Shown: one piece after another, positions 33,244-44,520 of the stretch | How positions within the stretch are numbered: position 1 is the stretch's first letter | Layout of the letters: every line of letters begins with the position of its first letter | Assembly: GCF_902364025.1 (NCBI RefSeq) | Contig: NZ_CABJCG010000018.1 | Location: 32,762-96,761 of the forward strand | DNA: 64,000 nt | Direction of reading: 5' to 3' | DNA from: Enterocloster lavalensis | GTDB lineage: Bacteria; Bacillota; Clostridia; Lachnospirales; Lachnospiraceae | Notes under the pieces: model-generated | The model's database searches: none | Seen by the model: the letters and a program-made list of their open reading frames with translations, nothing else | What the model was told of the DNA's origin: nothing | Position numbers and translations under genes: made by a program

Positions 33244-34494
33244 CTACACCAACTCCGCAATCCTGGTAATCCCCACATAAATATGCGAGATTTTATACCA
33301 TGTCGCAAAATTCACCACTCCGGTCTGCGGCAGCCCAAATATCGACTGGAACTCCCTCACCGCGTCCGCCGTCCGCTCCCCGTAAATCCCATCCGGGTTC
33401 ACGCGAGGGATCGCCGAGTACACCGTGGCGATGGTATCCAGCTGCTCCTGCATCTGCTGCACCTTGGGCCCCGAACTCCCCACTGTCAAATCATATCCGG
33501 GCCAGGACGCCGGAATCCCGGAAATCTGCTCCGCAGTGTTCACATAGATCGAATCCCCATAAAAGTAACGCAGTATCTCGATGGGGCTGTAGCCCCGCTG
33601 GCCGAGGTCGCAGCTGCCCCACTGTGTCATCCAATTCGGACACTGCACCTGCCTTCCGTCGCAATACTGCGTCAAAATCGGCTGCCTCACCCCAGGCCGC
33701 GACAAATAATTATCAAAAATCTCATCCACCACCAGGGAAATACTCTCGAAAATATTCCGCCCATAGATCCACTTATGATCAAAGGCTGTAGACGAGGTGA
33801 TGGTAAAATCATATCCCTGGTTCCGGTACCACTCCGTATACACCCGGTTCAGCGTGAAGGACATGATCGCCAGCACATTGGCCGTGATTGTGGCCCTGGG
33901 CCAGGTGGAATAGATCTCGCTGGAGGCCACATTCTTAATATAATCCCGGTAAGGCACATAGTAGTCCTTGGCCGTGCGGTCCGTGGGAGCCCCGTCGTGG
34001 ACCACCACGGTCTGGGGTACCACTACCCGGCTGAGCACGATTTCCCCGCTCTCCGCCACGGGCTTGATCTCCGGCTCCGCGATCTTTGGCGGGTAATTTC
34101 CATATAATGTGTGATCCGGAATCACCACCGGGTCCTCCGGCGGCGGCACCTCCCCCACCGGCGTCATGCTCACCGGCTGGATCGCGGTGGAATCCGCCAG
34201 TATTTCCGTCCCGGACACCACCAGCGGATCAAATCCCTCCGCCTCCACCCGCAGATTGTACTCCGAGTAGGGCTGGACGTCCCCCGGTTCCAGGCTCAGT
34301 TCCAACGGCGGCGCCGAGAGGGCCACCTGCTCCGTCTGGCCGGAGCTGTTGGTCACAACCTGCTCCACCGGCGACTGTGGATCCCCCTTGTAGCTGATGG
34401 TAATCCGCGCGTTTTGAATGGGAAAATTATTCTGAATATTGACGACATTTACCTGAAGCAGGCCCCTGTAGCCTGTTTCCGCATTGTTTGGCAT
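33244..34494 (-). CDS. SleC-like peptidoglycan-binding protein (spore cortex-lytic type)
   Basis: 416 residues without a typical signal peptide. The N-terminal part (about 10-110) looks like a carboxypeptidase-regulatory-like beta-sandwich (GLLQVNVVNIQNNFPIQNAR). The middle, from about 185, is the SpoIID/SleC-like region: YIKNVASSEIYSTWPRATI, then NVLAIMSFTLNRVYTEWY and NYLSRPGVRQPILTQYCDG. A PG_binding_1 domain ends the protein (SSGPKVQQMQEQL, DGIYGERTADAVREFQ). Relatives act on cortex peptidoglycan at spore germination. I see no partner protease genes. A broken copy lies at 29222-29674. Confidence 0.85.
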   Translation of the reverse strand: MPNNAETGYRGLLQVNVVNIQNNFPIQNARITISYKGDPQSPVEQVVTNSSGQTEQVALSAPPLELSLEPGDVQPYSEYNLRVEAEGFDPLVVSGTEILADSTAIQPVSMTPVGEVPPPEDPVVIPDHTLYGNYPPKIAEPEIKPVAESGEIVLSRVVVPQTVVVHDGAPTDRTAKDYYVPYRDYIKNVASSEIYSTWPRATITANVLAIMSFTLNRVYTEWYRNQGYDFTITSSTAFDHKWIYGRNIFESISLVVDEIFDNYLSRPGVRQPILTQYCDGRQVQCPNWMTQWGSCDLGQRGYSPIEILRYFYGDSIYVNTAEQISGIPASWPGYDLTVGSSGPKVQQMQEQLDTIATVYSAIPRVNPDGIYGERTADAVREFQSIFGLPQTGVVNFATWYKISHIYVGITRIAELV

Positions 34495-34676
34495 GTAACA
34501 CCTCGTATTTTATGATTACTACAATATAATACGCACACCGCCGTTTCATGCCAGTCCCGCGCGATTTTCCGCCTCCGATCCCATCGGGATGCGCATGAAA
34601 TGCCGTCCCTGGCATAAATTCTAACATAACCCTTTCACGCTACAGCCAATAGGCCGTAAAAAGGAGGTCTTTCAAC

Positions 34677-35960
34677 TTGACTGATATTATCATTGTGGGC
34701 GCCGGCTGGGCCGGCTGCGCCGCAGCGGTGGCCGCCGCCAAACAGGGCGCCCGGGTAAAACTTTTGGAGCGGACCGACATGATCCTGGGCACCGGGCTGG
34801 CCGGAGGCATCCTGCGAAACAACGGCCGGCTGACCGCCGCTCTGGAACTGGAGGCCATGGGCGGCGCGGACCTGTTCGCTGCCCTGGAACCTACCCTGCG
34901 CCACCGGAATATTTCCTTCCCCGGCCATGACCACGCCGATCTCTACGACATCGCCCTGGCCCCCGGCGCGGTACTGGACTGCCTGAAACGCTGGGGCGTG
35001 ACGCTGCGCACCCAGACCCGGATCACCGGAATCTCCATGTCGGCGGACAAAACCTCCATCGAGTCCGTCACCGACAACCATGGAAATACCTATGCCGCCG
35101 ATGCGTTCCTCGACGCAACGGGCACAGCCGGTCCCACCGCCAACTGCGCCCGTTACGGAAACGGCTGCTCCATGTGCATTCTGCGCTGTCCCAGCTTCGG
35201 CGGCCGTGTGAGCCTGGCCGCTCTGGCAGGCGTCCGTGAGCTGGAGGCCCGGCGGCCGGACGGTACTCATGGGGCGATGAGCGGTTCCTGCAAGCTGATG
35301 AAAGAATCCCTTGCCCCGGACCTCGTCCGCCGGCTGAATGAAACCGGAGTTGCCGTAATTCCTCTTCCTCCCGGTCTGCGGGAGGACCATCTGTCCTTAA
35401 AAGCCTGCCAGCAGTACGCTTTGCCGGAGTTTGCAGAAAACCTGGTGCTGTTAGACAGCGGCCACGCCAAAATGATGGCGCCCTTCTTCCCCCTCGACAA
35501 GCTGCGCCGCATTCCCGGCCTGGAAAACGCCCGCTATGAGGACCCCTACGCCGGCGGCAAAGGCAATTCCGTGCGTTTTCTTGCCATGTGTCCGCGGGGC
35601 GGCGACCTGAAGGTAAACGGTCCAGACAACCTCTACTGCGCGGGTGAAAAAGCCGGTCCCCTGGTGGGCCACACGGAGGCGATGGTCACCGGCACCCTGG
35701 CCGGTTACAACTGCGCCGCAGCCATTTCCGGAAAACCGCCTCTCATCCTTCCACGCTCCCTGGCCTCAGGGGAGGCCATTGCCTGGACCGGAGAGGAGAT
35801 GCGCACCCCGGACGGCCTCTCCCGGAAATACACCTTTTCCGGCGGCAGTCTCTTCGAACGGATGAAATCGCTGGGTCTTTACCGCACATCGGCCGGTGAA
35901 ATCCGGGATGAGGTGCGCGCCCTGGGGCTGGAGGACGTTTTTTCCGAACCGGCCGGGTAA
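34677..35960 (+). CDS. FAD-dependent oxidoreductase (GidA/fumarate reductase-like fold)
   Basis: 427 residues beginning at TTG with AAGGAGG 9 nt before. The N-terminal dinucleotide site IIIVGAGWAGCAAAVAAAKQG is followed by a second FAD segment, NLYCAGEKAGPLVGHTEAMVTG, near residue 320. A cysteine pair (CSMCILRC near 165) lies in the middle and could hold a redox disulfide or metal. It is monocistronic, with a shared terminator behind. The substrate is unknown. Confidence 0.82.
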   Translation: MTDIIIVGAGWAGCAAAVAAAKQGARVKLLERTDMILGTGLAGGILRNNGRLTAALELEAMGGADLFAALEPTLRHRNISFPGHDHADLYDIALAPGAVLDCLKRWGVTLRTQTRITGISMSADKTSIESVTDNHGNTYAADAFLDATGTAGPTANCARYGNGCSMCILRCPSFGGRVSLAALAGVRELEARRPDGTHGAMSGSCKLMKESLAPDLVRRLNETGVAVIPLPPGLREDHLSLKACQQYALPEFAENLVLLDSGHAKMMAPFFPLDKLRRIPGLENARYEDPYAGGKGNSVRFLAMCPRGGDLKVNGPDNLYCAGEKAGPLVGHTEAMVTGTLAGYNCAAAISGKPPLILPRSLASGEAIAWTGEEMRTPDGLSRKYTFSGGSLFERMKSLGLYRTSAGEIRDEVRALGLEDVFSEPAG

Positions 35961-35991
35961 CATTACACCGACCGTATTCGATCCGCAAAAA

Positions 35992-36036
35992 AACGGCTCC
36001 GCGTTTGCTTCCTTCCCGCCGCGCAGAGCCGTTCTC
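35992..36036. terminator. Bidirectional terminator between FAD enzyme and CMP-kinase-like gene
   Basis: AACGGCTC...GAGCCGTT with further GCG/CGC pairing, preceded by seven A, between the two convergent stops. Confidence 0.75.
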
Positions 36037-36045
36037 CCTCAACCT

Positions 36046-36684
36046 CTATTCCTCCGCCAGCCCCTTAATCTTAAGGTACTCTTGGATCGCCCTCACCGCT
36101 CCTTCTGTTCCCAGCCGGGCCGTGTTGAGCATCAAATCATAATTTTCCACATTTTCCCAGTCGCGTCCGGTGTAATACCGGTGATAGTCCCGGCGTTCCC
36201 GGTCGATGCGCTTGATGTTCTTCTTAACGTCCTTATCCTCGTAGTACCCCAGCTCCGTGATCCGTTTGACCCGGTAATCCATGTCCGCGTACAGGAACAC
36301 CCGCACCAGGCCGTCCCGTCCCTCCAATACATAGTCCGCGCAGCGCCCGATGATCACGCAGTCCTCCCCGTCGGCCAGCTGGCGAATCACCTCGGACTGG
36401 AAGCGGAACAGATTGTCCGCGGACACCAGGTCCGAGCCGAAGGAAGGGGCTCCCAGCTCCGGCGTCAGGCCCTTGATGATCTTGTACAGCAGCCTGCTCC
36501 CCGGCCGCTCGTCGGCCAGATGGTAGTAGCTCTCCTTGATTCCGCTCTCATTGGAATTCATCCGAAGAATGTTCTTGTCGTAAAAGCCGACTCCCAATTC
36601 CTCTGCCAGCCGGGAGCCGATCTCCCGCCCGCCGCTGCCAAACTGCCTTCCGATGGTGATAACGAGCCTTCTTCCGTCCTTCAT
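36046..36684 (-). CDS. Cytidylate kinase-like family protein
   Basis: 212 residues. The P-loop is a glycine-rich variant, ITIGRQFGSGGREIGSRLAEELG, as in the AAK-like cytidylate-kinase-like family (PF13189). The LID region carries many basic residues (YRVKRITELGYYEDKDVKKNIKRIDRERRDYHRYYTGRDW). A true Cmk usually sits with rpsA or ispH, which is not the case here, so the nucleotide substrate is uncertain. It has its own extended -10 promoter at 36754-36762. Confidence 0.82.
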   Translation of the reverse strand: MKDGRRLVITIGRQFGSGGREIGSRLAEELGVGFYDKNILRMNSNESGIKESYYHLADERPGSRLLYKIIKGLTPELGAPSFGSDLVSADNLFRFQSEVIRQLADGEDCVIIGRCADYVLEGRDGLVRVFLYADMDYRVKRITELGYYEDKDVKKNIKRIDRERRDYHRYYTGRDWENVENYDLMLNTARLGTEGAVRAIQEYLKIKGLAEE

Positions 36685-36753
36685 AGCGTCGCCCTCCTTC
36701 CGCGGTTTTCCGCGCCTTCACCTGCTGACAATAAGCTCCTTACTGCTGCTTTC

Positions 36754-36762
36754 ATTATACCA
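36754..36762 (-). promoter_or_regulatory. Extended -10 promoter of the CMP-kinase-like gene
   Basis: Minus-strand TGGTATAAT (TGn-TATAAT), about 70 bp before the ATG, with no clear -35. Confidence 0.6.
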
Positions 36763-36846
36763 TAAGCGCTAAGCACGTGAAAGACCTCGCCAAGAGTTTC
36801 GGCATGGATTCTCACCAGACCGGAAAATTTTACGTCCCCGCCAATA

Positions 36847-37401
36847 TCACCGGCTGTTTTCCGGCATATGAAACTGTATGGCGTACATCAGCGCCAACAT
36901 GGAAGCGCCGCAAAAAATCTCGTTTTTCCGAAGCATTTCCAGAACCGTTTCCCGCTTGATCCACTGCTTGCCATGCACTTCATTTTCATCAAAGTTCTCC
37001 GTCTCGCGCCGCACCATTCCTAAAAAATTATGTACCACCAAATCGGACATTCCGTTGCTTGGGTTCTGGGTACACAGGAAGGTAAGTTCCCCGACCACGC
37101 AGCCCGTCTCCTCAAAACACTCCCGTCTGGCCGCCTCCGCGGGGCTTTCGCCTTCCTCAACCCGGCCGGCCGGAATCTCCCACTCGATCCGCCCCGTGGT
37201 GTACCGCTTTGACCGGATCAGCAGAATTTCATCGCGATCATTACATATGACCACGCAAACCGACTCATGAGGATAATGCAGTCGATGATAAGACTCGATT
37301 ATCTCCCCGCCCGGCATCCGCACCCTGTCCGCGTACAACGAAATCCAATCACTCTCATAGATCACCTTCCGATCCAGCTTTTCCGGAAAATCCCTGTTCA
37401 T
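36847..37401 (-). CDS. Nudix hydrolase, ADP-ribose pyrophosphatase-like
   Basis: 184 residues from the ATG at 37401 (AAGGAGG, 6 nt); the frame to 37497 is an extension without SD. The Nudix box GRVEEGESPAEAARRECFEETG (about residues 90-111) has every conserved Gly, Arg and Glu, preceded by the strand EWEIPA. The PGG and YRHPH-type upstream strand (HYPHESVCVVI) fits ADP-ribose or nucleoside-diphosphate-sugar hydrolases. It has its own consensus promoter just past the GH1 stop. Confidence 0.87.
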   Translation of the reverse strand: MNRDFPEKLDRKVIYESDWISLYADRVRMPGGEIIESYHRLHYPHESVCVVICNDRDEILLIRSKRYTTGRIEWEIPAGRVEEGESPAEAARRECFEETGCVVGELTFLCTQNPSNGMSDLVVHNFLGMVRRETENFDENEVHGKQWIKRETVLEMLRKNEIFCGASMLALMYAIQFHMPENSR

Positions 37402-37496
37402 CAGCACCTCCTTGACCCTGCAATTTTTCATTCTGCAAACGATTGATTCTAAACGCTCAGCTCCAGCGCCTTGCACGCGCCGGCCAGCTTTCCTCA

Positions 37497-37525
37497 ATTA
37501 TAATATTCCTGTTCATAAATGTCAA
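37497..37525 (-). promoter_or_regulatory. Promoter of the Nudix gene
   Basis: Minus-strand TTGACA (37520-37525), 17-bp spacer, TATAAT (37497-37502), a full consensus. Confidence 0.9.
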
Positions 37526-37534
37526 ATGCCGTCG

Positions 37535-40976
<3,442 letters not shown>

Positions 40977-40986
40977 AAGTCCCCTC

Positions 40987-41823
40987 CTAATTCTGATGAA
41001 TCCGTTCGATATGTATGGTAAGATACAGCTTTTCATTGTCGGAAACCGTGTAATGGTACTGCTTTTGCAGGTATTCCACGATCCGCTCCACACAGCGGTA
41101 GGACTGGCCGTACCGCTCCTTTACCATTTGAAACAGCTGCAAATCTGCGTTTTGATCGCTTTTACCTTCGTGAAGCGCCATCCGCTGCGCGAAAAATTTC
41201 AGATGGGTCATCATCCGGTAATAGCTCAGGGAATCCTCCTGAAACTCGATCCGGAAAAAGTTTCGGATAATGGTGCGGATCTCCTGGACGATTTTTGTGA
41301 TCTCCAGCGTCTTGTTCATCTCTGTGCCCATGGTGGCGGTGACAAAATGGAGGGCCAGAAACGCGGCCTCGTCCTCCGGCAGATTGATATCGAACTGCTG
41401 GTTCATCATCTCCACCGCGTCCATTCCCACCTGGAACTCCTCCTTGTAGATCATTTTTGTCTCGAACAGGAGCCGGTTGTGGATCAGCATCCCCTCCCGG
41501 CACCGCTTAACCGTGAAGAAAATGTGGTCCGTCAGGGAGAGATAAAGGTTGTCGGCCAGCTCCTTTCCCAGCAGCAGCTTTCCGTGGGCGATGATCCGGT
41601 CCGCGCACTCCAGGTACTCGTCCGGGATCTCCTTCAAAAGCGCCTCGAATTTGCCGGACAGGTCCCGCACATTTTGGGTGAAAATGCGCTCGATCCTCGT
41701 CATGTCCACCGGGTCGCCGTACTTCTTCCCGAAGGCCACGCCGCAGCCCATGACAATCCGATCCTCGCCCGCCTCATCGGCCACAATGGCAATGTTGTTG
41801 TTCAGAATTTTGACAAATTTCAC
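40987..41823 (-). CDS. licT: BglG/LicT family transcription antiterminator
   Basis: 278 residues from the GTG at 41823 (AAGGAG, 9 nt); the longer frame to 41919 runs through the terminator and RAT. An N-terminal CAT RNA-binding domain (VKFVKILNNNIAIVADEAG) is followed by two PRDs whose conserved histidines are seen in SLTDHIFFTVKRC (PRD1) and FLALHFVTA and YLTIHIERIHQN (PRD2). When BglP is busy with sugar the protein is released, binds the RAT in its own leader and blocks the terminator. Confidence 0.94.
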   Translation of the reverse strand: MKFVKILNNNIAIVADEAGEDRIVMGCGVAFGKKYGDPVDMTRIERIFTQNVRDLSGKFEALLKEIPDEYLECADRIIAHGKLLLGKELADNLYLSLTDHIFFTVKRCREGMLIHNRLLFETKMIYKEEFQVGMDAVEMMNQQFDINLPEDEAAFLALHFVTATMGTEMNKTLEITKIVQEIRTIIRNFFRIEFQEDSLSYYRMMTHLKFFAQRMALHEGKSDQNADLQLFQMVKERYGQSYRCVERIVEYLQKQYHYTVSDNEKLYLTIHIERIHQN

Positions 41824-41846
41824 CCTCACACGCTCCTTTTTAGGCA

Positions 41847-41905
41847 CAAAAAAATACAGGTATCCCAAAGTTTTCACACTACTCCGAAACTTTTGGTCTT
41901 GCCTG
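41847..41905 (-). terminator. Leader terminator controlled by LicT
   Basis: In the minus-strand leader, CCAAAAGTTT pairs with AAACTTTGG and GCAGG with CCTGT, followed by seven T. It overlaps the 3' part of the RAT, so the two structures exclude each other. Confidence 0.85.
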
Positions 41906-41922
41906 CATCCCAGTAACAAACC
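41895..41922 (-). promoter_or_regulatory. Ribonucleic antiterminator (RAT) of the bgl operon
   Basis: The minus strand reads GGTTTGTTACTG, then GGAT, then GCAGGCAAGACC, an almost exact match to the BglG/LicT target. Confidence 0.92.
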
Positions 41923-41967
41923 GCATCAAGTTGATTCATAATTCAATTTATAGACGTCTATGTGGTA

Positions 41968-41996
41968 TTTATAGCATGGCAAATCATAAAAGTCAA
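41968..41996 (-). promoter_or_regulatory. bgl operon promoter
   Basis: Minus-strand TTGACT (41991-41996), 17 bp, TATAAA (41968-41973). The predicted start near 41961 gives a leader of about 137 nt containing the RAT and terminator. Confidence 0.83.
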
Positions 41997-42007
41997 GCTT
42001 TGACTTT
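41989..42007. promoter_or_regulatory. Palindrome over the bgl -35 box
   Basis: AAAGTCAA-GCT-TTGACTTT, with perfect 8-bp arms, includes the -35 hexamer. A repressor bound here would block RNA polymerase, adding a second level of control to antitermination. No catabolite-type site (TGNAANCGNNNNCG) is evident. Confidence 0.5.
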
Positions 42008-42334
42008 AAATTCAGGTAATATTACAGTTTTTTTCCGTTTTTTTATGTATATTCCACAATAAAAAAATATCCCCAGAATCAACCACCTGCCGGTGCCGCT
42101 CCCAAGGATTTCTTATCGCGATAAACCGGACTTACAGGGTGGCCGGTCCCGGATTATCTACCAAATAATTGCAGCCAGATTTTCACTCTTCTACGTCAGC
42201 CGGGCCGACATGCCCACGAGTCCGCCGTCGAGGCAGACACCGGCGGCAATCAGCCAGCGTAAGCCCACACACATCCCGACTCGCATAAAGCCAATGGTGG
42301 ATCCTCCAAATACTGCGTAAAATCGCCAGTTTGC
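42008..42334. other. Gene-free stretch
   Basis: Short frames exist on both strands but none has an SD, family features or a plausible start. It lies between the bgl promoter and the decayed regulator fragment and probably contains more unrecognisable remains of that gene. Confidence 0.5.
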
Positions 42335-42467
42335 AGCCCTTCGTTCATAATCAGCCTTGAGGAATTGAGGGCCCGTATGATATCCCCAGCCTTACCCTTG
42401 ACCGGCGTCTCCAGAACCAGCAATGTTTTCCCGGTGACCGTAGTCTTTAGCGCAGCTATTTTCCATT
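42335..42467 (-). pseudogene. Fragment of a second PAS-type sigma-54 regulator
   Basis: A minus-strand frame overlapping the end of the DUF1622 gene reads TVTGKTLLVLETPVKG and DIIRALNSSRLIMNEG. This lines up with ATGKRLMVLGTPIKD and NIIRVINTSRLIINEN of the intact activator at 46547-48325, with roughly half the positions identical. There is no start, AAA+ or HTH domain. It is a leftover of a paralogous regulator at the far end of the cluster. Confidence 0.6.
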
Positions 42468-42776
42468 TTTTTCCTCCTCCTTAATTTCCCAGTGAATCAG
42501 GAACGTGAGGGCGGCCCGCAGAGCAATAATGCCGGCGACAATTCCGATTTCTTTCCATTCGCGCACTACAACTGTGCGCAAAATCTCACTCCCCATCTTG
42601 AATTCCAGACCCATTGCAAGTCCCTTGGCCAAATAAATCTTAGTTTCGGGCGATTTGCGCAAAAATCTGGCGAAACCGGTAAATCCGGAATAAATGATAA
42701 TTCCAACCCCCATGAACTCGAAAATCAGAATTGCCGCGTTGGCAACCAGCGATAAACCCCCTTCTAAATACTCCAT
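42456..42776 (-). CDS. DUF1622 membrane protein
   Basis: 106 residues with three predicted membrane helices (about 8-30, 45-65 with the SPETKIYLAKGLAMGLEFKMGSEIL family core, and 77-95) and a charged tail EIKEEEKNG. DUF1622 proteins are small inner-membrane proteins of unknown role, often near transporters. It is the last intact gene of the sigma-54 cluster, 195 bp after the CobW gene, so it may be read through or have its own promoter. SD AAGGA precedes the ATG. Confidence 0.85.
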   Translation of the reverse strand: MEYLEGGLSLVANAAILIFEFMGVGIIIYSGFTGFARFLRKSPETKIYLAKGLAMGLEFKMGSEILRTVVVREWKEIGIVAGIIALRAALTFLIHWEIKEEEKNGK

Positions 42777-42971
42777 CTTGCAATCCTTCCTACAGAAATA
42801 AAACCAACTACTGCGCTGTCATAACCGCTGAAACCAGCGCAATGAGGTATGTAGCTTCTGAAGGCTGAACTTCATGACTCTTCTTGCAATTATTAATCCC
42901 GCAGGCATGGACGGAAGCGTCATAATAACGCCATACAGCCTCAGGCCCGGTTTACAGCCCGCCCATGCATT

Positions 42972-44024
42972 TTACATTTTAGTATACGGATCCAGATTGA
43001 TTTCTGAAATTTCCGGCGCGGAGCCCAAAATGTTCTGGAAAGCCACCAGAGAATCCATCAGATGTTCCGGCTCCAGATCCTTCATGATGAAAACAATCTG
43101 GGAGTTCTTCTCCTCTCCGTTCCAATCAGCGAGATGGCGGGGTGGGTGGATGACGTGCTGCACGCCGTTTATGACAATGGGCCCGCTATCTCCAACATCC
43201 ACCATGCCCTTGATACGCATCATTTTTTCACCGTGAGCGTAAAGCAACATACTCATCCACAGGCCAAAGGCCGTCCAGTCCAACGGCTCATAAAACCTGA
43301 TCGACATGGAGCGCACCCCGTTGTCGTGAGGCGTTGGTCTGTCCGGATACTCTGTTTTCAACTGTTCCAGCCTTGTCCTGCGGATCTCCATCTGACTCTG
43401 ACTGTTGGCAAATACGATTTCCGGATCAATCACCCCATTGGCGGCCTCCATCACAATGGCAGCCGGATTAAGCTGACGCAGGCGCTCGCGCATCTCCTGC
43501 ACCGTCTCTTTTTCCACAATATCCGTCTTTGTAATAATAATTGTATCCGCGGTAACAATCTGCTTAACGGATTCCGGATTATTTCTCAAATGCAGTTCAC
43601 CATTGGCGGCATCCAGGCAACACACCACACCGTCCACATAATAGCGGTTCGTAAGAACGGGATCCATCAAAATGGAAAAGAGGATAGGCGCCGGATCAGC
43701 AAGCCCGGTCGTCTCAATTACCACCCGGTCCAGCTGAATCCGTCCGCGCTCAGCTTCATTCAGAATCTCCTTCAGCTCATTGATCAGGTCCTCGCGCATA
43801 TTACAGCAGATACACCCGCCGCTTAAGAGCCGTGTTCTCTCCTCGATGCGCCGGATCAGCCGGTGGTCCAGCCCGGCCTGGCCATACTCGTTGATAATCA
43901 CTGCCGTATTGGCAAATTTCCCATATTTCAGTACATTGGACAGAAGCGTGGTTTTCCCGCTGCCCAAAAAGCCGGTTACCACGATAATCGGCTTCCTGTT
44001 ATCTCCATTTGTCACCTGGCACAC
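42972..44024 (-). CDS. CobW/G3E family metallochaperone GTPase
   Basis: 350 residues. G1 reads VVTGFLGSGKTTLL, the metal-binding CxCC motif is GGCICCNM, Walker B lies in VVIETTGLADPAP, and the base-recognition motif reads TKTD rather than NKxD. The C-terminal CobW_C domain is present (RSMSIRFYEPLDW onward). G3E GTPases insert metal ions (Ni, Co, Zn) into target enzymes using GTP. The start overlaps the small CxxC gene by 13 bp, and the cluster encodes a nitrilase-type amidase and a metal-dependent deacetylase, of which the deacetylase is the more likely client. Confidence 0.88.
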   Translation of the reverse strand: MCQVTNGDNRKPIIVVTGFLGSGKTTLLSNVLKYGKFANTAVIINEYGQAGLDHRLIRRIEERTRLLSGGCICCNMREDLINELKEILNEAERGRIQLDRVVIETTGLADPAPILFSILMDPVLTNRYYVDGVVCCLDAANGELHLRNNPESVKQIVTADTIIITKTDIVEKETVQEMRERLRQLNPAAIVMEAANGVIDPEIVFANSQSQMEIRRTRLEQLKTEYPDRPTPHDNGVRSMSIRFYEPLDWTAFGLWMSMLLYAHGEKMMRIKGMVDVGDSGPIVINGVQHVIHPPRHLADWNGEEKNSQIVFIMKDLEPEHLMDSLVAFQNILGSAPEISEINLDPYTKM

Positions 44025-44365
44025 GTCCCTTCCTGAAGCGCCTTAAGAAAATCCGGATCAAGGGGATCCAAATCCCTGTGCGCCATCTCGGAAGCAGCCT
44101 TCCACATACCGCCAAGATCATAAATGACTCTGCTGGCGCCCTTTTTGTCAAACAGCATATATCTGCTTCCGTTCCACTCCTTCAGAGTGAGTCCGTAATA
44201 GCTGAGAATCTTGTTGGCAACGGCCACCCGCCTCAGGCGAAGGCGCATCCGCTCCCGCTGGTTTTCTCCCGCCACAATCTTTGTTTTACTCCTGTAGTTT
44301 GCGTCATGGACAGGCTGATCCGTCCAATGGACGGTCATGATCATTTCACCGCACAGTATACACAT
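44012..44365 (-). CDS. Small CxxC protein coupled to the CobW GTPase
   Basis: 117 residues from the ATG at 44365 (GGGAAG, 8 nt); the frame to 44464 is an extension. The N-terminus MCILCGEMIMTVHWTDQP has a CxxC and a His that could bind a metal. The rest is basic and helical (RERMRLRLRRVAVANKILSYYG) and then YDLGGMWKAASEMAH. It ends inside the CobW gene with a 13-bp overlap, so the two products are almost certainly partners. I do not recognise a named family. A metal donor or scaffold for CobW is the natural guess. Confidence 0.7.
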   Translation of the reverse strand: MCILCGEMIMTVHWTDQPVHDANYRSKTKIVAGENQRERMRLRLRRVAVANKILSYYGLTLKEWNGSRYMLFDKKGASRVIYDLGGMWKAASEMAHRDLDPLDPDFLKALQEGTCAR

Positions 44366-44474
44366 TTCATACACTTCCCTTCCAAACCATGCCCCCGGCA
44401 GGCTGCAAGCGCACCCGGGTTCCCCGTTCTGAGTCCGGGTCCGCCCGGGAACGAGACGCCGCATACCGAAACTG

Positions 44475-44500
44475 CTGCGGCGGAAAACAATCCGCCGCAG
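44475..44500 (-). promoter_or_regulatory. Intra-operon stem-loop between deacetylase and CxxC genes
   Basis: CTGCGGCGGA and TCCGCCGCAG pair perfectly around a 6-nt loop. No T-run follows, so partial termination or mRNA processing is more likely than a full stop. Confidence 0.55.
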
Positions 44501-44520
44501 TGTAGAACCGCTGAGTTTAA

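Noticed and set aside
42093..42320. 75-codon plus-strand frame in the bgl-DUF1622 gap
   Set aside because: No ribosome site and Pro/Arg-rich shadow composition; the minus strand holds the recognisable regulator fragment.
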